64,000 bases of DNA from UBA4615 sp046046245 (GTDB lineage Bacteria; Pseudomonadota; Gammaproteobacteria; Burkholderiales; Burkholderiaceae_E), in assembly GCA_046046245.1 (NCBI GenBank), contig JBJOKE010000092.1, forward strand, positions 1 to 64,000, given 5' to 3'. Position numbers and translations under genes: made by a program. Below the pieces are notes generated by a model. It saw only the letters and a program-made list of their open reading frames with translations. It did no database searches and was not told the DNA's origin. Below, piece by piece: positions 8,076 to 17,504 of the stretch (its first letter is position 1; each line of letters starts with the position of its first letter).

Positions 8076-9509
8076 CTACGCGTGATCGCCGATCCGCACG
8101 ATCTTGAGCGTGTTGGTGCCGCCCGACTTGCCGATCGGGGTGCCGATCGTCATCAGCACCAGGTCGCCCTTCTGGACGATCCCGAGGTCCAGCAGCTTCT
8201 GCTCGACCTCGAGCAGCAGGCTCTCGCGGTCCGAGGCCTGGTAGGTCATCAGCACCGGATGCACCTCCCGGTAGAGCGACATCCGGCGCCGGCTGCCCTC
8301 CTCGGGCGTCAGCGCGTAGATCGGCACGCCCGAGTCGAGGCGCGACATCCAGAGCGCGGTCGAGCCCGACTGCGTCAGCGCCGCGATCGCCTTGACCTTC
8401 ATGTGGGCCGCGGTGAACAGCGCCGCCATCGCGATCGCCTGGTCGATCCGGCCGAAGGTGCGGTTCAGGAACTCCTTGTCGAGCGAGAACGTGCCCGAGC
8501 GGTCGGCCTCGTCGCAGACCCGGGCCATCGCGGCCACGGTCTCGACCGGGTACTTCCCGGCCGCGGTCTCGGCCGACAGCATCACCGCGTCGGTGCCGTC
8601 GAGCACGGCGTTGGCCACGTCCGAGACCTCGGCGCGCGTGGGCACCGGCGACTCGATCATCGACTCCATCATCTGGGTCGCGGTGATCGTGAGCCTGTTC
8701 AGCTCCTTGGCCATCCGGATCATGCGCTTCTGCAGCGCCGGCACGGCCGCATCGCCCACCTCGACCGCAAGGTCGCCGCGGGCGACCATGATGCCGTCGG
8801 AGGCCTTCAGGATCTCCTCGAGCGCGCCGATCGCCTCGAAGCGCTCGATCTTCGCGATCATCAGTGCCTTGCCGCCGGCCGCCCGCACCAGCTCGCGGGC
8901 CATGTACATGTCGGAGGCGTTCTTCGGGAACGAGACCGCGACGAAGTCCGCCTCGAAGCGGACCGCGGTCTTGATGTCGTCCATGTCCTTGGCGGTCAGC
9001 GCCGGCGCCGACAGGCCACCGCCCTGGCGGTTGATGCCCTTGCGGTTCGACAGCACGCCGCCCAGCGTCACGGTGCACTCGATCGTGCGGTCGGTGACCC
9101 GGTCGACCACCATGATCATCCGGCCGTCGTTGAGGAGCAGCGTGTCGCCGCGCTTCACGTCGTGGACGAGGTCCTTGTAGTCGAGGCCGACGCGGGTCTC
9201 GTCGCCGAGCTCGCAGTCCACGTCGAAGACGAACCGGTCGCCCTCGACCAGCGTGACCTTGCCGGCGGCGAACTTCCCGATCCGGATCTTCGGCCCCTGC
9301 AGGTCGGCCAGCACGCCGATGTCGCGGCCCAGCCGGACCGCGACCTCTCGAACCTTCTCGACGACCGCTGTGTGCTCGTCGGCGGTGCCGTGCGAGAAGT
9401 TCACCCGGACCACGTTGACCCCGGACAGGATCATCTTCTCCAGCACGGCCGGGTCGGTCGACGACGGACCGAGCGTGGCGACGATCTTGGTGGCGCGCGG
9501 GATGCTCAT
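8076..9509 (-). CDS. pyk: Pyruvate kinase
   Basis: A 477-residue pyruvate kinase (PEP + ADP to pyruvate + ATP). It has the N-terminal RATKIVATLGPSS, the VRVNFSHG substrate loop, LADLQGPKIRIG, the catalytic-lysine strand VSFPKNASDM, the MIAKIERFEAI segment, MVARGDLAVEVG (metal binding) and the TQMMESMIESPVPTRAEVSDVANAVLDGTDAVMLSAETA block. The C-terminal allosteric domain is complete. It is transcribed divergently from ccoI, with an Fnr-type site in the shared upstream region, but that site is placed for ccoI. Confidence 0.97.
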   Translation of the reverse strand: MSIPRATKIVATLGPSSTDPAVLEKMILSGVNVVRVNFSHGTADEHTAVVEKVREVAVRLGRDIGVLADLQGPKIRIGKFAAGKVTLVEGDRFVFDVDCELGDETRVGLDYKDLVHDVKRGDTLLLNDGRMIMVVDRVTDRTIECTVTLGGVLSNRKGINRQGGGLSAPALTAKDMDDIKTAVRFEADFVAVSFPKNASDMYMARELVRAAGGKALMIAKIERFEAIGALEEILKASDGIMVARGDLAVEVGDAAVPALQKRMIRMAKELNRLTITATQMMESMIESPVPTRAEVSDVANAVLDGTDAVMLSAETAAGKYPVETVAAMARVCDEADRSGTFSLDKEFLNRTFGRIDQAIAMAALFTAAHMKVKAIAALTQSGSTALWMSRLDSGVPIYALTPEEGSRRRMSLYREVHPVLMTYQASDRESLLLEVEQKLLDLGIVQKGDLVLMTIGTPIGKSGGTNTLKIVRIGDHA

Positions 9510-9574
9510 TCGGGGGGATCCAATGGGTCGCGGGGCCTGCCATCGTGCCACAGGGCCCCGACCGCGCCGATCAC

Positions 9575-9588
9575 TTGACCTGGATCAA
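9575..9588 (+). promoter_or_regulatory. Fnr/Anr box upstream of ccoI
   Basis: TTGACCTGGATCAA matches the Fnr/Anr consensus TTGAT-N4-ATCAA in nine of ten bases. A good -10 hexamer TATGAT is at 9631-9636. A transcript start near 9643 would put the site centre at -61.5, the classical class I activator position. This predicts low-oxygen activation of ccoI. Confidence 0.75.
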
Positions 9589-9679
9589 GTCGCCCGCAGG
9601 CCGCTGCGGCCGATGGGCGGCGGCGCTGACTATGATCGACGCGACACCCTTCCCCCGGCCTCGCGCCGTCCGCCGTTCC

Positions 9680-12037
9680 ATGCCGCGCACCGACGCCTTC
9701 CTGCACCTCGACGACCCGGACGAGCTCGCCGAGGTCGCCCGCGAGCTGCCGGCGCACGGCGGCGACGGCCGCCGGATGGAGGCCGTGCTGACCGTCGACG
9801 GCGTCCATTGCGCGGCTTGTGTCGTCGCGATCGAGCAGGCGCTGAGCGGCGCGGCCGACGAGGTCTCGGTCAACGCCGCCACGCGCCGCGCCCGCCTGGT
9901 GTTCCGTCCGGACGCGCAGCCGCTGTCGGGCCTGATGGCCCGGATCGCCGCGCTCGGCTACGCGCCGAGGCCGGTCTCGCGGGCCGCGATCTCGACCGCC
10001 GAGGCCGCCGGCCGACGCAAGGCGCTGTGGCGGATGCTGGTCGCGGTGCTCTGCATGATGCAGGTGATGATGTATGCGGTCCCGCGCTATGTCGCCGGGC
10101 CCGGCGAGATGCCGGCCGACGTCGAGCGGCTGCTGATGTGGGCCGAGTGGATGCTGACGCTGCCGGCGCTGCTGTTCGCGGCCGGTCCGTTCTTCGCGAA
10201 CGCCTGGTCCGACCTGCGTGCGCGGCGGATCGGCATGGACGTCCCGGTCTCGCTGGGCATCGTCGTCACCTTCGTCGCGAGCAGCGCGGCCGCGCTCGAC
10301 GGCGGCGAGGTCTACTTCGATTCCCTGACGATGTTCGTCGCCTTCCTGCTGGTCGGCCGCTGGCTCGAGGCGGCCGCCCGCGAACGGGCACTGTCCGGGG
10401 TCGCGGACCTGCTCGCGCGGCTGCCCGAGACGGTCGAGCGCCTGCTGCCCGACGGCCGCGTCGAGGCGGTCACGCTGCGCCGGCTGCACCCCGGCGACCG
10501 CGTCCGGGTCGCGGTCGGCCAGGCGGTGCCGGCCGACGGCCGGGTCGCGGACGGCCGCTCGCACGCCGACGAGTCGCTGCTCACCGGCGAGAGCACCCCG
10601 ATCGCGAAACGGCCGGGCGACCCGCTCGCAGCCGGCAGCCTGAACCTCAGCGGCCCGCTGACGATGCGTGTCGAGCGCACGCCGCGCGAGTCGCGGCTGC
10701 AGGAGATCGCCGACCTGATCGAGTCGGCGTCGGCGCGCAAGCCGCGGCTCGCGCAGCTCGCCGACCGCTGGGCGGGGCCGTTCCTCGCCGCGGTGCTCGC
10801 CCTCGCCGCGCTCGCCTGGCTGGTCTGGCACGTCGTCGATCCGTCGCGCGCGGTCTGGGTCGCGGCCTCGGTGCTGATCGTCACCTGCCCCTGCGCGCTG
10901 TCCCTGGCCACGCCGTCGGCGCTGCTCGCGGCGGCCGGCGCGCTCGCCCGCCGCGGCCTGCTGGCGCGCTCGCCGCAGGCGATCGAGTCGCTCGCGCAGG
11001 TCGATGCCTTCGTCTTCGACAAGACCGGCACGCTGACCCACGACCGCCTGTCGCTCGACCGGCTCGACCTGCTGGACGGCGCGGCTGCCCTCGGTCTCGA
11101 CGCGCACCGGGTGCTGGCGATCGCGGCCGCGCTCGAGGCGGGCTCGCTGCACCCGGCGGCCGCCGCGCTGCGCCGTGCGGCACCCGCCGGCGCGGCCACG
11201 GTCGCGGTCCGCGACGTGCAGGAGCATGGCGGCGCAGGCGTGTCCGGACGGATCCGCCTGGAGGGTGCCGGAATCGTGCCGGCCTCGACCGGGGCGACTG
11301 CCGCGATCGCCGTCCCGGTCCCATCCGCCGACCCGCCCTGGCTCGACGCGCGTCTGGGCAGTGCCGCATTCGCCGGCGCCCCCGGCACGGCCTCGTCCGG
11401 GGGCGTGCGGCTGTCGATCGCCGGCCACGCCGTCGCGCGCTTCGAGCTCGCCGAGACGCCGCGCGCGGACGCCGCCGCGGCGCTCGCGGCGCTGCGCGCC
11501 GACGGCGCGAGCGTCGAGATCCTGTCGGGCGACGAGGTCGACCGCGTCGCGCGCCTGGCCACGCTGCTCGACGTCGACGCCTGGCGCGCGCAGGCCTCGC
11601 CGCACGAGAAGCTGGCCACCCTCGAGATGCGCCAGCGCGAGGGCCGGCGGGTCGCGATGGTCGGCGACGGCATCAACGACGCGCCGGTGCTCGCCCGCGC
11701 CGACGTGTCGATCGCCTTCGCCACCGGCGCCGCGCTCGCGCAGCACCAGGCCGACCTGCTGCTGCTCGGCGAGCGCCTCGACGTGCTCGTCGATGCGCGC
11801 CGGCTCGCGCGCCGCACGATGCGCGTGGTCGCGCAGAACCTCGCCTTCGCCGCGGTCTACAACGCGGTGAGCATCCCGCTCGCGCTCGCCGGCCTGCTGC
11901 CGCCGTGGCTCGCGGGCCTCGGCATGGCGGCCAGCTCGCTGGTCGTCGTCGTCAACGCGCTGCGCCTCGCGGGCCCGCCCGCCGCCGCGCGCCCCCGCTC
12001 CGCCCCATCGGTCGCGCGGCCGTCCGCCGCGACCTGA
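9680..12037 (+). CDS. ccoI: CcoI/FixI copper P1B-type ATPase for cbb3 oxidase assembly
   Basis: A 785-residue copper-exporting P-type ATPase needed to deliver copper to the CcoN subunit. The N-terminal metal-binding domain has GVHCAACVVAIE (Cys44, Cys47). The membrane metal site is CPC in TCPCALSLATP, the phosphorylation site is DKTGTLTHD, the actuator motif is TGES, and the hinge is GDGINDAP. Longer in-frame starts exist at 9545 and 9632, but the likely -10 hexamer covers 9631-9636, so the ATG at 9680 (MPRTDAFLHL) is preferred; no clear ribosome site helps decide. The residue stretch around 500-590 is long and Ala/Gly/Pro-rich, probably an unstructured insertion. Next is ccoS. Confidence 0.93.
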   Translation: MPRTDAFLHLDDPDELAEVARELPAHGGDGRRMEAVLTVDGVHCAACVVAIEQALSGAADEVSVNAATRRARLVFRPDAQPLSGLMARIAALGYAPRPVSRAAISTAEAAGRRKALWRMLVAVLCMMQVMMYAVPRYVAGPGEMPADVERLLMWAEWMLTLPALLFAAGPFFANAWSDLRARRIGMDVPVSLGIVVTFVASSAAALDGGEVYFDSLTMFVAFLLVGRWLEAAARERALSGVADLLARLPETVERLLPDGRVEAVTLRRLHPGDRVRVAVGQAVPADGRVADGRSHADESLLTGESTPIAKRPGDPLAAGSLNLSGPLTMRVERTPRESRLQEIADLIESASARKPRLAQLADRWAGPFLAAVLALAALAWLVWHVVDPSRAVWVAASVLIVTCPCALSLATPSALLAAAGALARRGLLARSPQAIESLAQVDAFVFDKTGTLTHDRLSLDRLDLLDGAAALGLDAHRVLAIAAALEAGSLHPAAAALRRAAPAGAATVAVRDVQEHGGAGVSGRIRLEGAGIVPASTGATAAIAVPVPSADPPWLDARLGSAAFAGAPGTASSGGVRLSIAGHAVARFELAETPRADAAAALAALRADGASVEILSGDEVDRVARLATLLDVDAWRAQASPHEKLATLEMRQREGRRVAMVGDGINDAPVLARADVSIAFATGAALAQHQADLLLLGERLDVLVDARRLARRTMRVVAQNLAFAAVYNAVSIPLALAGLLPPWLAGLGMAASSLVVVVNALRLAGPPAAARPRSAPSVARPSAAT

Positions 12038-12066
12038 TCCGGCGCCCCCTTCCGACGAGCCTGTCC

Positions 12067-12231
12067 ATGGACGTCCTGTACATGCTGGTGCCCCTGTCCG
12101 TGGTGCTGGTCTTCGCGATCGTCGGCGTCCTCGCCTGGTCCGTCTGGAACGGTCAGTTCGAGGACGTCGAGCAGGAAGGCGAGCGGATCCTCGCCGACGA
12201 CGATTCGCCGTCGACGCGTCCACCGCCGTGA
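12067..12231 (+). CDS. ccoS: CcoS, cbb3 oxidase assembly protein
   Basis: A 54-residue protein with one N-terminal transmembrane helix (MLVPLSVVLVFAIVGVLAWSVW), then a GQFEDVEQEGERIL acidic tail, the standard CcoS layout. CcoS is needed for cofactor insertion during cbb3 maturation. It sits 29 bp after ccoI and just before the ccoN promoter, as in many proteobacterial cco clusters. It ends with a proline-rich tail. Confidence 0.92.
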   Translation: MDVLYMLVPLSVVLVFAIVGVLAWSVWNGQFEDVEQEGERILADDDSPSTRPPP

Positions 12232-12235
12232 GCGC

Positions 12236-12277
12236 TTGACATGGATCAAGGGCAGCGGCCGTGCTGCTGCGCACAAT
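12236..12277 (+). promoter_or_regulatory. Fnr/Anr box and promoter of ccoNOQP
   Basis: TTGACATGGATCAA (12236-12249) matches the Fnr/Anr consensus. CACAAT at 12272-12277 occupies the -12 to -7 position of a start near 12284, which places the site centre at -41.5, the classical class II position. The ccoN start follows about 25 bases later with its ribosome site. The box begins five bases after the ccoS stop codon. Confidence 0.8.
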
Positions 12278-12308
12278 CGAAGCTGGGCATTCCAGGGGAG
12301 AGAACAAC

Positions 12309-13739
12309 GTGAACGGATCGGTTGCGACGACCTACAACTACACGGTCGTCAGGCAGTTCGCCGTGATGACGGTGATCTGGGGCATCGTCGGGATGCTGGT
12401 GGGGGTGATCATCGCCGCCCAGCTGGCCTTCCCGGCACTGAACTTCGACCTGCCGTGGATCTCATACGGCCGACTGCGACCGTTGCACACCAATGCGGTC
12501 ATCTTCGCGTTCGGCGGCTGCGCGCTGTTCGCGACCAGCTACTACGCGGTCCAGCGCACCTGCCAGACGCGGCTGTTCGGCGGTCCGCTCGCGGCCTTCA
12601 CCTTCTGGGGCTGGCAGCTCGTGATCCTCTCGGCCGCGATCACGCTGCCCCTCGGCTACACCAGCAGCAAGGAGTACGCCGAGCTGGAGTGGCCGATCGA
12701 CATCCTGATCACCCTGGTGTGGGTGGCCTACGCGATCGTGTTCTTCGGCACGCTCGCCACCCGCAAGGTCAGGCACATCTACGTGGCCAACTGGTTCTAC
12801 GGCGCCTTCATCCTGACCGTCGCGCTGCTGCACGTGGTCAACAGCGCCGCGATCCCGGCCGGCCCGCTGAAGTCCTACTCGGCCTACGCGGGCGTGCAGG
12901 ACGCGATGGTCCAGTGGTGGTACGGCCACAATGCGGTGGGCTTCTTCCTGACCGCGGGCTTCCTGGGGATGATGTACTACTACGTCCCCAAGCAGATCGG
13001 CCGTCCGGTGTACTCGTACCGGCTGTCGATCGTGCACTTCTGGGCCCTGATCTTCACCTACATGTGGGCGGGCCCCCACCACCTCCACTACACCGCGCTG
13101 CCGGACTGGGCGCAGTCGCTGGGCATGGTGTTCTCGCTGATCCTGCTCGCGCCCTCGTGGGGCGGCATGATCAACGGGATCATGACGCTGTCGGGCGCGT
13201 GGCACAAGCTGCGCGACGACCCGATCCTGCGCTTCCTGATCGTCTCGCTGTCGTTCTACGGCATGTCGACCTTCGAGGGTCCGATGATGTCGATCAAGAC
13301 GGTCAACGCGCTGTCGCACTACACGGACTGGACCATCGGCCACGTGCACTCGGGTGCGCTCGGCTGGGTCGGCCTGGTCTCGATGGGCTCGCTCTACTAC
13401 CTCGTGCCGCGGCTGTTCGGCCGCGAGAGGATGTACAGCGTCCGTGCGATCGAGGTGCACTTCTGGATGGCCACGATCGGCATCGTGCTCTACGCGGTCG
13501 CGATGTGGATCAGCGGCGTGACCCAGGGCCTGATGTGGCGCGCGGTCGAGCCCGACGGCACGCTGACCTACTCGTTCGTCGAGTCGGTCAAGGCCAGCTA
13601 CCCGTACTACTACGTCCGACTGATCGGCGGCCTGCTCTACCTGGGCGGCATGGTGATCATGGCCTGGAACGTGTTCAAGACCATCGCCGGCGGCCAGGCC
13701 GTCGAGGCCCCGGTGATGACCGCGGCCGCGCACGCCTGA
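12309..13739 (+). CDS. ccoN: cbb3-type cytochrome c oxidase subunit I
   Basis: A 476-residue catalytic subunit with about 12 membrane helices. It carries low-spin haem b, the high-spin haem b3-CuB oxygen-reduction site and proton channels in the inner membrane. Haem and copper ligands are visible in RPLHTNAVIFAFGG, WWYGHNAVGFFLTAG (CuB His; the cross-linked Tyr of cbb3 oxidases lies further on), MWAGPHHLHYTALPDW and IGHVHSGALGW. The start is GTG at 12309, ten bases after an AGGGGAG ribosome site. An in-frame ATG at 12261 lies within the promoter and is rejected. It leads the ccoNOQP operon. Confidence 0.97.
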   Translation: MNGSVATTYNYTVVRQFAVMTVIWGIVGMLVGVIIAAQLAFPALNFDLPWISYGRLRPLHTNAVIFAFGGCALFATSYYAVQRTCQTRLFGGPLAAFTFWGWQLVILSAAITLPLGYTSSKEYAELEWPIDILITLVWVAYAIVFFGTLATRKVRHIYVANWFYGAFILTVALLHVVNSAAIPAGPLKSYSAYAGVQDAMVQWWYGHNAVGFFLTAGFLGMMYYYVPKQIGRPVYSYRLSIVHFWALIFTYMWAGPHHLHYTALPDWAQSLGMVFSLILLAPSWGGMINGIMTLSGAWHKLRDDPILRFLIVSLSFYGMSTFEGPMMSIKTVNALSHYTDWTIGHVHSGALGWVGLVSMGSLYYLVPRLFGRERMYSVRAIEVHFWMATIGIVLYAVAMWISGVTQGLMWRAVEPDGTLTYSFVESVKASYPYYYVRLIGGLLYLGGMVIMAWNVFKTIAGGQAVEAPVMTAAAHA

Positions 13740-13758
13740 CGCCGGGAGGAACCGAATC

Positions 13759-14373
13759 ATGTCCGCTACCTCGAAGTTCCACGAGAAGATCGAGACCAAC
13801 ACCTTCCTGCTGATCGTGCTGACGCTGCTCACGGTGGCCGTCGGCGGGCTGGTGGAGATCGTCCCGCTCTACTTCCAGAAGTCGACCACCGAGCCGGTGC
13901 AGGGGCTGCAGCCGTACGACGCGCTGCGGCTCGCGGGCCGCGACATCTATCAGCGCGAGGGCTGCTACAACTGCCACTCGCAGATGGTGCGTCCGTTCCG
14001 CGCCGAGACGCTGCGCTACGGCCCGTACTCGGTCGCCGGCGAGTTCGTCTGGGACCACCCGTTCCAGTGGGGCTCGAAGCGTACCGGCCCGGACCTCGCC
14101 CGCGTCGGCGGCCGCTACAACGACGAGTGGCACCGCGCGCACCTGATGAACCCGCGCGACCTGGTCCCCGAGTCGAACATGCCCGGCTATCCGTGGCTCG
14201 CGAAGAACGTGGTCGACCACACGACGATCGCCGCGCACATGTCCGCGCTGCGTACCGTCGGCGTGCCGTACACCGACGAGGACATCGCGAAGGCGCCCGA
14301 GGCCGTCAAGGGCAGGACCGAGATGGAGGCGCTGATCGCCTACCTCCAGGGTCTGGGCACCGTCATCAAGTAA
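13759..14373 (+). CDS. ccoO: cbb3-type cytochrome c oxidase subunit II (monohaem)
   Basis: A 204-residue membrane-anchored cytochrome c. One N-terminal helix (TFLLIVLTLLTVAVGGLVEIVPL) is followed by a periplasmic domain with one haem motif, EGCYNCHSQMVRPF (about residues 72-85), and an axial methionine expected in SNMPGYPWL. It passes electrons from CcoP to CcoN. A GGGAGGA ribosome site sits 8 bases before the ATG. It is 19 bp after ccoN. Confidence 0.97.
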   Translation: MSATSKFHEKIETNTFLLIVLTLLTVAVGGLVEIVPLYFQKSTTEPVQGLQPYDALRLAGRDIYQREGCYNCHSQMVRPFRAETLRYGPYSVAGEFVWDHPFQWGSKRTGPDLARVGGRYNDEWHRAHLMNPRDLVPESNMPGYPWLAKNVVDHTTIAAHMSALRTVGVPYTDEDIAKAPEAVKGRTEMEALIAYLQGLGTVIK

Positions 14374-14385
14374 CGGAGCACACGG

Positions 14386-14520
14386 ATGGACGTCAACCTG
14401 CTGCGCGGTGTGATCACCGCCATTTCCCTCGCCTGCTTCGTCGGCATCGTGGTCTGGGCCTACTCGCCGCGCAACCGGACGCGGTTCGAGCAGGACGGTC
14501 GGATCCCGCTCGACGACTGA
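14386..14520 (+). CDS. ccoQ: cbb3 oxidase small subunit CcoQ
   Basis: A 44-residue single-helix protein: MDVNLLRGVITAISLACF begins the membrane helix and the tail is YSPRNRTRFEQDGRIPLDD. Size, helix and position between ccoO and ccoP identify it as CcoQ/FixQ, which stabilises the oxidase complex. A CGGAG ribosome site overlaps the space after the ccoO stop codon. Confidence 0.93.
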   Translation: MDVNLLRGVITAISLACFVGIVVWAYSPRNRTRFEQDGRIPLDD

Positions 14521-14538
14521 GAACGGAAGGAATCGATC

Positions 14539-15456
14539 ATGTCTGATTTCGTCAGTGGATTCTGGTCCGCGTACATCGCGGTGATCACCGTGGTGTCGAT
14601 CGTGTTCTGCCTGTTCCTGCTGCTGGCCAACAGCAAGAAGCCGCCGAAGACCGCGGACAACACGACCGGTCACGTCTGGGACGGCGACCTGCGCGAGGCG
14701 AACAACCCCCTGCCCCGCTGGTGGAGCGGGCTGTTCGTGATCACGATCGTCTTCGCGGCGGTCTACCTGTGGATGTACCCGGGTCTCGGGGCCAACGCCG
14801 GTGCCGCGAAGTGGTCCGCCCACGGTCAGTACGAGGCCGAGAAGGCCGCGCTCGACGCCGAGATGGCGCCGCTCTACGCGGCATTCCAGCAGAAGCCGGT
14901 GACCGAGCTGATCGGCGACCCGCAGGCCCGGGCGATCGGCGAGCGGCTCTTCCTCGCGAACTGCGCGCAGTGCCACGGATCGGACGCGCGCGGCGCCAGG
15001 GGCTTCCCGAACCTGACCGACGCCGACTGGCTCTACGGCAACGCGCCCGAGCAGATCGTCGAGACCATCGCCAAGGGTCGCAACGGCGTGATGCCGCCGA
15101 TGGCCGCGGCGGTCGGCAGCCCGGCCGAGGTCGAGCAGCTCGCGCAGTACGTGGTCTCGCTGTCGGGCGGCGCGTCGGACCCCGTCAAGGCGGAGCTCGG
15201 CAAGCCGAAGTTCGCGACCTGCGCGGCCTGCCACGGTCCCGAGGGCAAGGGCAACCAGGCCCTCGGCGCCCCCAACCTGACCGACAAGGTCTGGCTGCAC
15301 GGCGGCGGGCTGCAGCAGGTGGTCTCGATGATCAACAACGGCAAGAACAACATGATGCCGGCGTGGGACACGAAGCTGACCGAGGGCCAGATCCACGTGC
15401 TCGCTTCCTACGTGCTCGGCCTGTCGCAGGGCAAGACGGAGCGGGCGTCGAAGTGA
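14539..15456 (+). CDS. ccoP: cbb3-type cytochrome c oxidase subunit III (dihaem)
   Basis: A 305-residue dihaem cytochrome c. Two membrane helices near the N-terminus (about residues 7-32 and 62-82) are followed by two cytochrome c domains with haem motifs NCAQCHGSDARG (about residue 140) and TCAACHGPEGKG (about residue 230). It receives electrons from soluble cytochrome c or bc1. An AAGGA ribosome site precedes the ATG. It ends the oxidase structural operon; ccoG follows after 55 bp. Confidence 0.97.
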   Translation: MSDFVSGFWSAYIAVITVVSIVFCLFLLLANSKKPPKTADNTTGHVWDGDLREANNPLPRWWSGLFVITIVFAAVYLWMYPGLGANAGAAKWSAHGQYEAEKAALDAEMAPLYAAFQQKPVTELIGDPQARAIGERLFLANCAQCHGSDARGARGFPNLTDADWLYGNAPEQIVETIAKGRNGVMPPMAAAVGSPAEVEQLAQYVVSLSGGASDPVKAELGKPKFATCAACHGPEGKGNQALGAPNLTDKVWLHGGGLQQVVSMINNGKNNMMPAWDTKLTEGQIHVLASYVLGLSQGKTERASK

Positions 15457-15511
15457 CGACCCGCCCGCCTTGCGGGCATCCCGCAGCACCGCTCCACGGT
15501 TCCAAGCAACG

Positions 15512-16942
15512 ATGGCCGACGCCCAGAAGGTGATACCCATCCAGCCCGCCGCCGACGACGACGGCGGACTGTTCTCCCTGTACGCCGCGCACAGGAAGAT
15601 CTATCCGCGGGCGGTCACCGGTCTGTTCGCGAGACTGCGCTGGGCGGCGGTCCTCTTCACGCAGATCATCTTCTACGGCCTGCCCTGGCTGACCTGGAAC
15701 GATCGGCAGGCGGTGCTGTTCGACCTCCAGGCCCGCAAGTTCTACCTGTTCGGGGTGGTGCTGTGGCCGCAGGACTTCATCTACCTCGCCGGCCTGCTGG
15801 TCATCGCGGCCCTGTCGCTGTTCTTCTTCACCGCGGTGGCCGGCCGCCTATGGTGCGGCTACGCGTGCCCGCAGACCGTCTACACCGAGCTGTTCATGTG
15901 GATCGAGCGCCGCGTCGAGGGCGACCGGACGCTGCGCATGAAGCTCGACGCATCGCCGTGGTCGCTCGCCAAGCTGCGGATCAAGGCCACCAAGCACGTG
16001 CTGTGGCTCGCGCTCGCGCTGTTCACCGGTTTCACCTTCATCGGCTACTTCGCACCGATCCGCGAGCTCGCCGGCCAGGTGCTCGCATTCTCGCTCGGCC
16101 CGTGGCAGTGGTTCTGGATGCTGTTCTACTCGTTCGCGACCTGGGGCAACGCCGGGTTCATGCGCGAACAGGTGTGCAAGTACATGTGTCCGTACGCGCG
16201 CTTCCAGGGCGCGATGTTCGACAAGGACACGATGATCGTCACCTACGACGCGGAGCGCGGCGAGCCGCGCGGCTCGCGCTCCAGGAAGGTCGATCCGAAG
16301 GCGGCGGGCCTGGGCTCGTGCGTCGACTGCACGCTGTGCGTTCAGGTCTGTCCGACCGGCATCGACATCCGCAACGGGCTGCAGTACGAGTGCATCGGCT
16401 GCGCCGCCTGCATCGACGTCTGCGACTCGGTGATGGACCGGATGGGCTACCCGCGCGGGCTGGTCCGCTATGCGACCCAGCACGGGCTGCAGGACCATCT
16501 GGACACGGGCCAGATGCTGCGCCACGTGCTGCGGCCGCGGGTGCTGGTCTATGCGTTCCTGCTCGTGGGCCTGACCGCCGCGCTGCTGGGCTCGCTCGCG
16601 CTGCGCAATCCGCTGAAGGTCGACGTGATCCGCGACCGCAACGCGCTCGCGCGCCTCGTCGAAGGCGGCAACATCGAGAACACCTATCGCATCCACTTCA
16701 TGAACGCCTCGGAGCGGCCGCACGTGCTGAAGGTCCGCGTCGAGGGCATCGAGGGCATCGTGCTCGCGAGCGAGAGCACCTACGAGGTGCTGCCCGCCTC
16801 GAACCGCGCGGTGCCGATCAGCGTCCAGGTGCCGCCCGGCGCGGGTAGCCCTGGCTCGAATCCGATACGCTTCATCGTCGAGGCGTCCGACGATCCGTCG
16901 CTCGCCCGGAACGAGAAGGCGGCGTTCATGGTTCCGAGATAG
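15512..16942 (+). CDS. ccoG: CcoG/FixG/RdxA iron-sulfur membrane protein
   Basis: A 476-residue polyferredoxin-like membrane protein. It has several membrane helices, the GYACPQTVYTELFMWIER and CKYMCPYARFQGAM cysteine motifs, two [4Fe-4S] clusters (CVDCTLCVQVCPTG and CIGCAACIDVC) and a C-terminal Ig-like domain. CcoG is reported to act in cbb3 biogenesis as a cupric reductase supplying Cu(I). The start is the ATG giving MADAQKV; the in-frame extension upstream is not conserved-looking. The ribosome site is poor, so translation may depend on the upstream genes. Confidence 0.93.
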   Translation: MADAQKVIPIQPAADDDGGLFSLYAAHRKIYPRAVTGLFARLRWAAVLFTQIIFYGLPWLTWNDRQAVLFDLQARKFYLFGVVLWPQDFIYLAGLLVIAALSLFFFTAVAGRLWCGYACPQTVYTELFMWIERRVEGDRTLRMKLDASPWSLAKLRIKATKHVLWLALALFTGFTFIGYFAPIRELAGQVLAFSLGPWQWFWMLFYSFATWGNAGFMREQVCKYMCPYARFQGAMFDKDTMIVTYDAERGEPRGSRSRKVDPKAAGLGSCVDCTLCVQVCPTGIDIRNGLQYECIGCAACIDVCDSVMDRMGYPRGLVRYATQHGLQDHLDTGQMLRHVLRPRVLVYAFLLVGLTAALLGSLALRNPLKVDVIRDRNALARLVEGGNIENTYRIHFMNASERPHVLKVRVEGIEGIVLASESTYEVLPASNRAVPISVQVPPGAGSPGSNPIRFIVEASDDPSLARNEKAAFMVPR

Positions 16943-16974
16943 CCGCCCCGGACCGCACAGAGGGAGACCCGAAC

Positions 16975-17490
16975 ATGTCCGCAACCCCGATGGAACCCAC
17001 CCGTCCGGCCTGGCGCGAGCCGCTGGTCTGGATGGTGGTCGGCATCCCGGCCGCGACGATCGTCGCCGGCCTGTTCACCTGGTGGATCGCCGCGCAGCGC
17101 GCCGACAGCAACGTCGCCGAGGACTGGTACAAGCGTGGCATGGCGATCAACCGCTCGCTCGAGCGGGAGTCGAAGGCGCAGGCCCTCGGGCTGCACGCCC
17201 GCCTGTCGATGCCGGCCGAGCACGACCTGCGCGTGGTGCTGACCGGCCCGCCGGCCGCGCTGCCGCCGACCGTCACCGTCACGCTCACGCACCCGGTGCG
17301 CGCCGAGCAGGACCGCAAGCTCTCGCTCGACCGGCAGGCCGATGGCGCCTACCGGACGGTGTCGCCGCAGGTGCTCCCCGGCCACTGGGGCGTCGCCATC
17401 GAGGCGCAGGACTGGCGGATCGCCGCGCGGCGCATCACGCTGCGCGAGGGTGCATCGCTGTCGGTCGCGCCCGACGGGCGCGTCGACTGA
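16975..17490 (+). CDS. ccoH: FixH/CcoH family membrane protein
   Basis: A 171-residue protein with one N-terminal helix (PLVWMVVGIPAATIVAGLFTWW) and an extracytoplasmic domain beginning with the FixH hallmark SNVAEDWYKRGMAINRSLERE. FixH/CcoH associates with the cbb3 oxidase during assembly. A GAGGGAGA ribosome site is present 32 bp after ccoG, consistent with one operon. Confidence 0.9.
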   Translation: MSATPMEPTRPAWREPLVWMVVGIPAATIVAGLFTWWIAAQRADSNVAEDWYKRGMAINRSLERESKAQALGLHARLSMPAEHDLRVVLTGPPAALPPTVTVTLTHPVRAEQDRKLSLDRQADGAYRTVSPQVLPGHWGVAIEAQDWRIAARRITLREGASLSVAPDGRVD

Positions 17491-17504
17491 GAGCGGAGCC
17501 CGAC

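Noticed and set aside
6795..9578. A 927-residue plus-strand open frame across fba and pyk
   Set aside because: It is antisense to two clear glycolytic genes, is rich in Arg, His, Leu and Asp in a way typical of GC-rich shadow frames, and has no domain pattern.
9506..12307. A 933-residue minus-strand open frame opposite ccoI
   Set aside because: CcoI carries every P-type ATPase motif on the other strand; the antisense frame shows only low-complexity Arg/Ala/Gly sequence.
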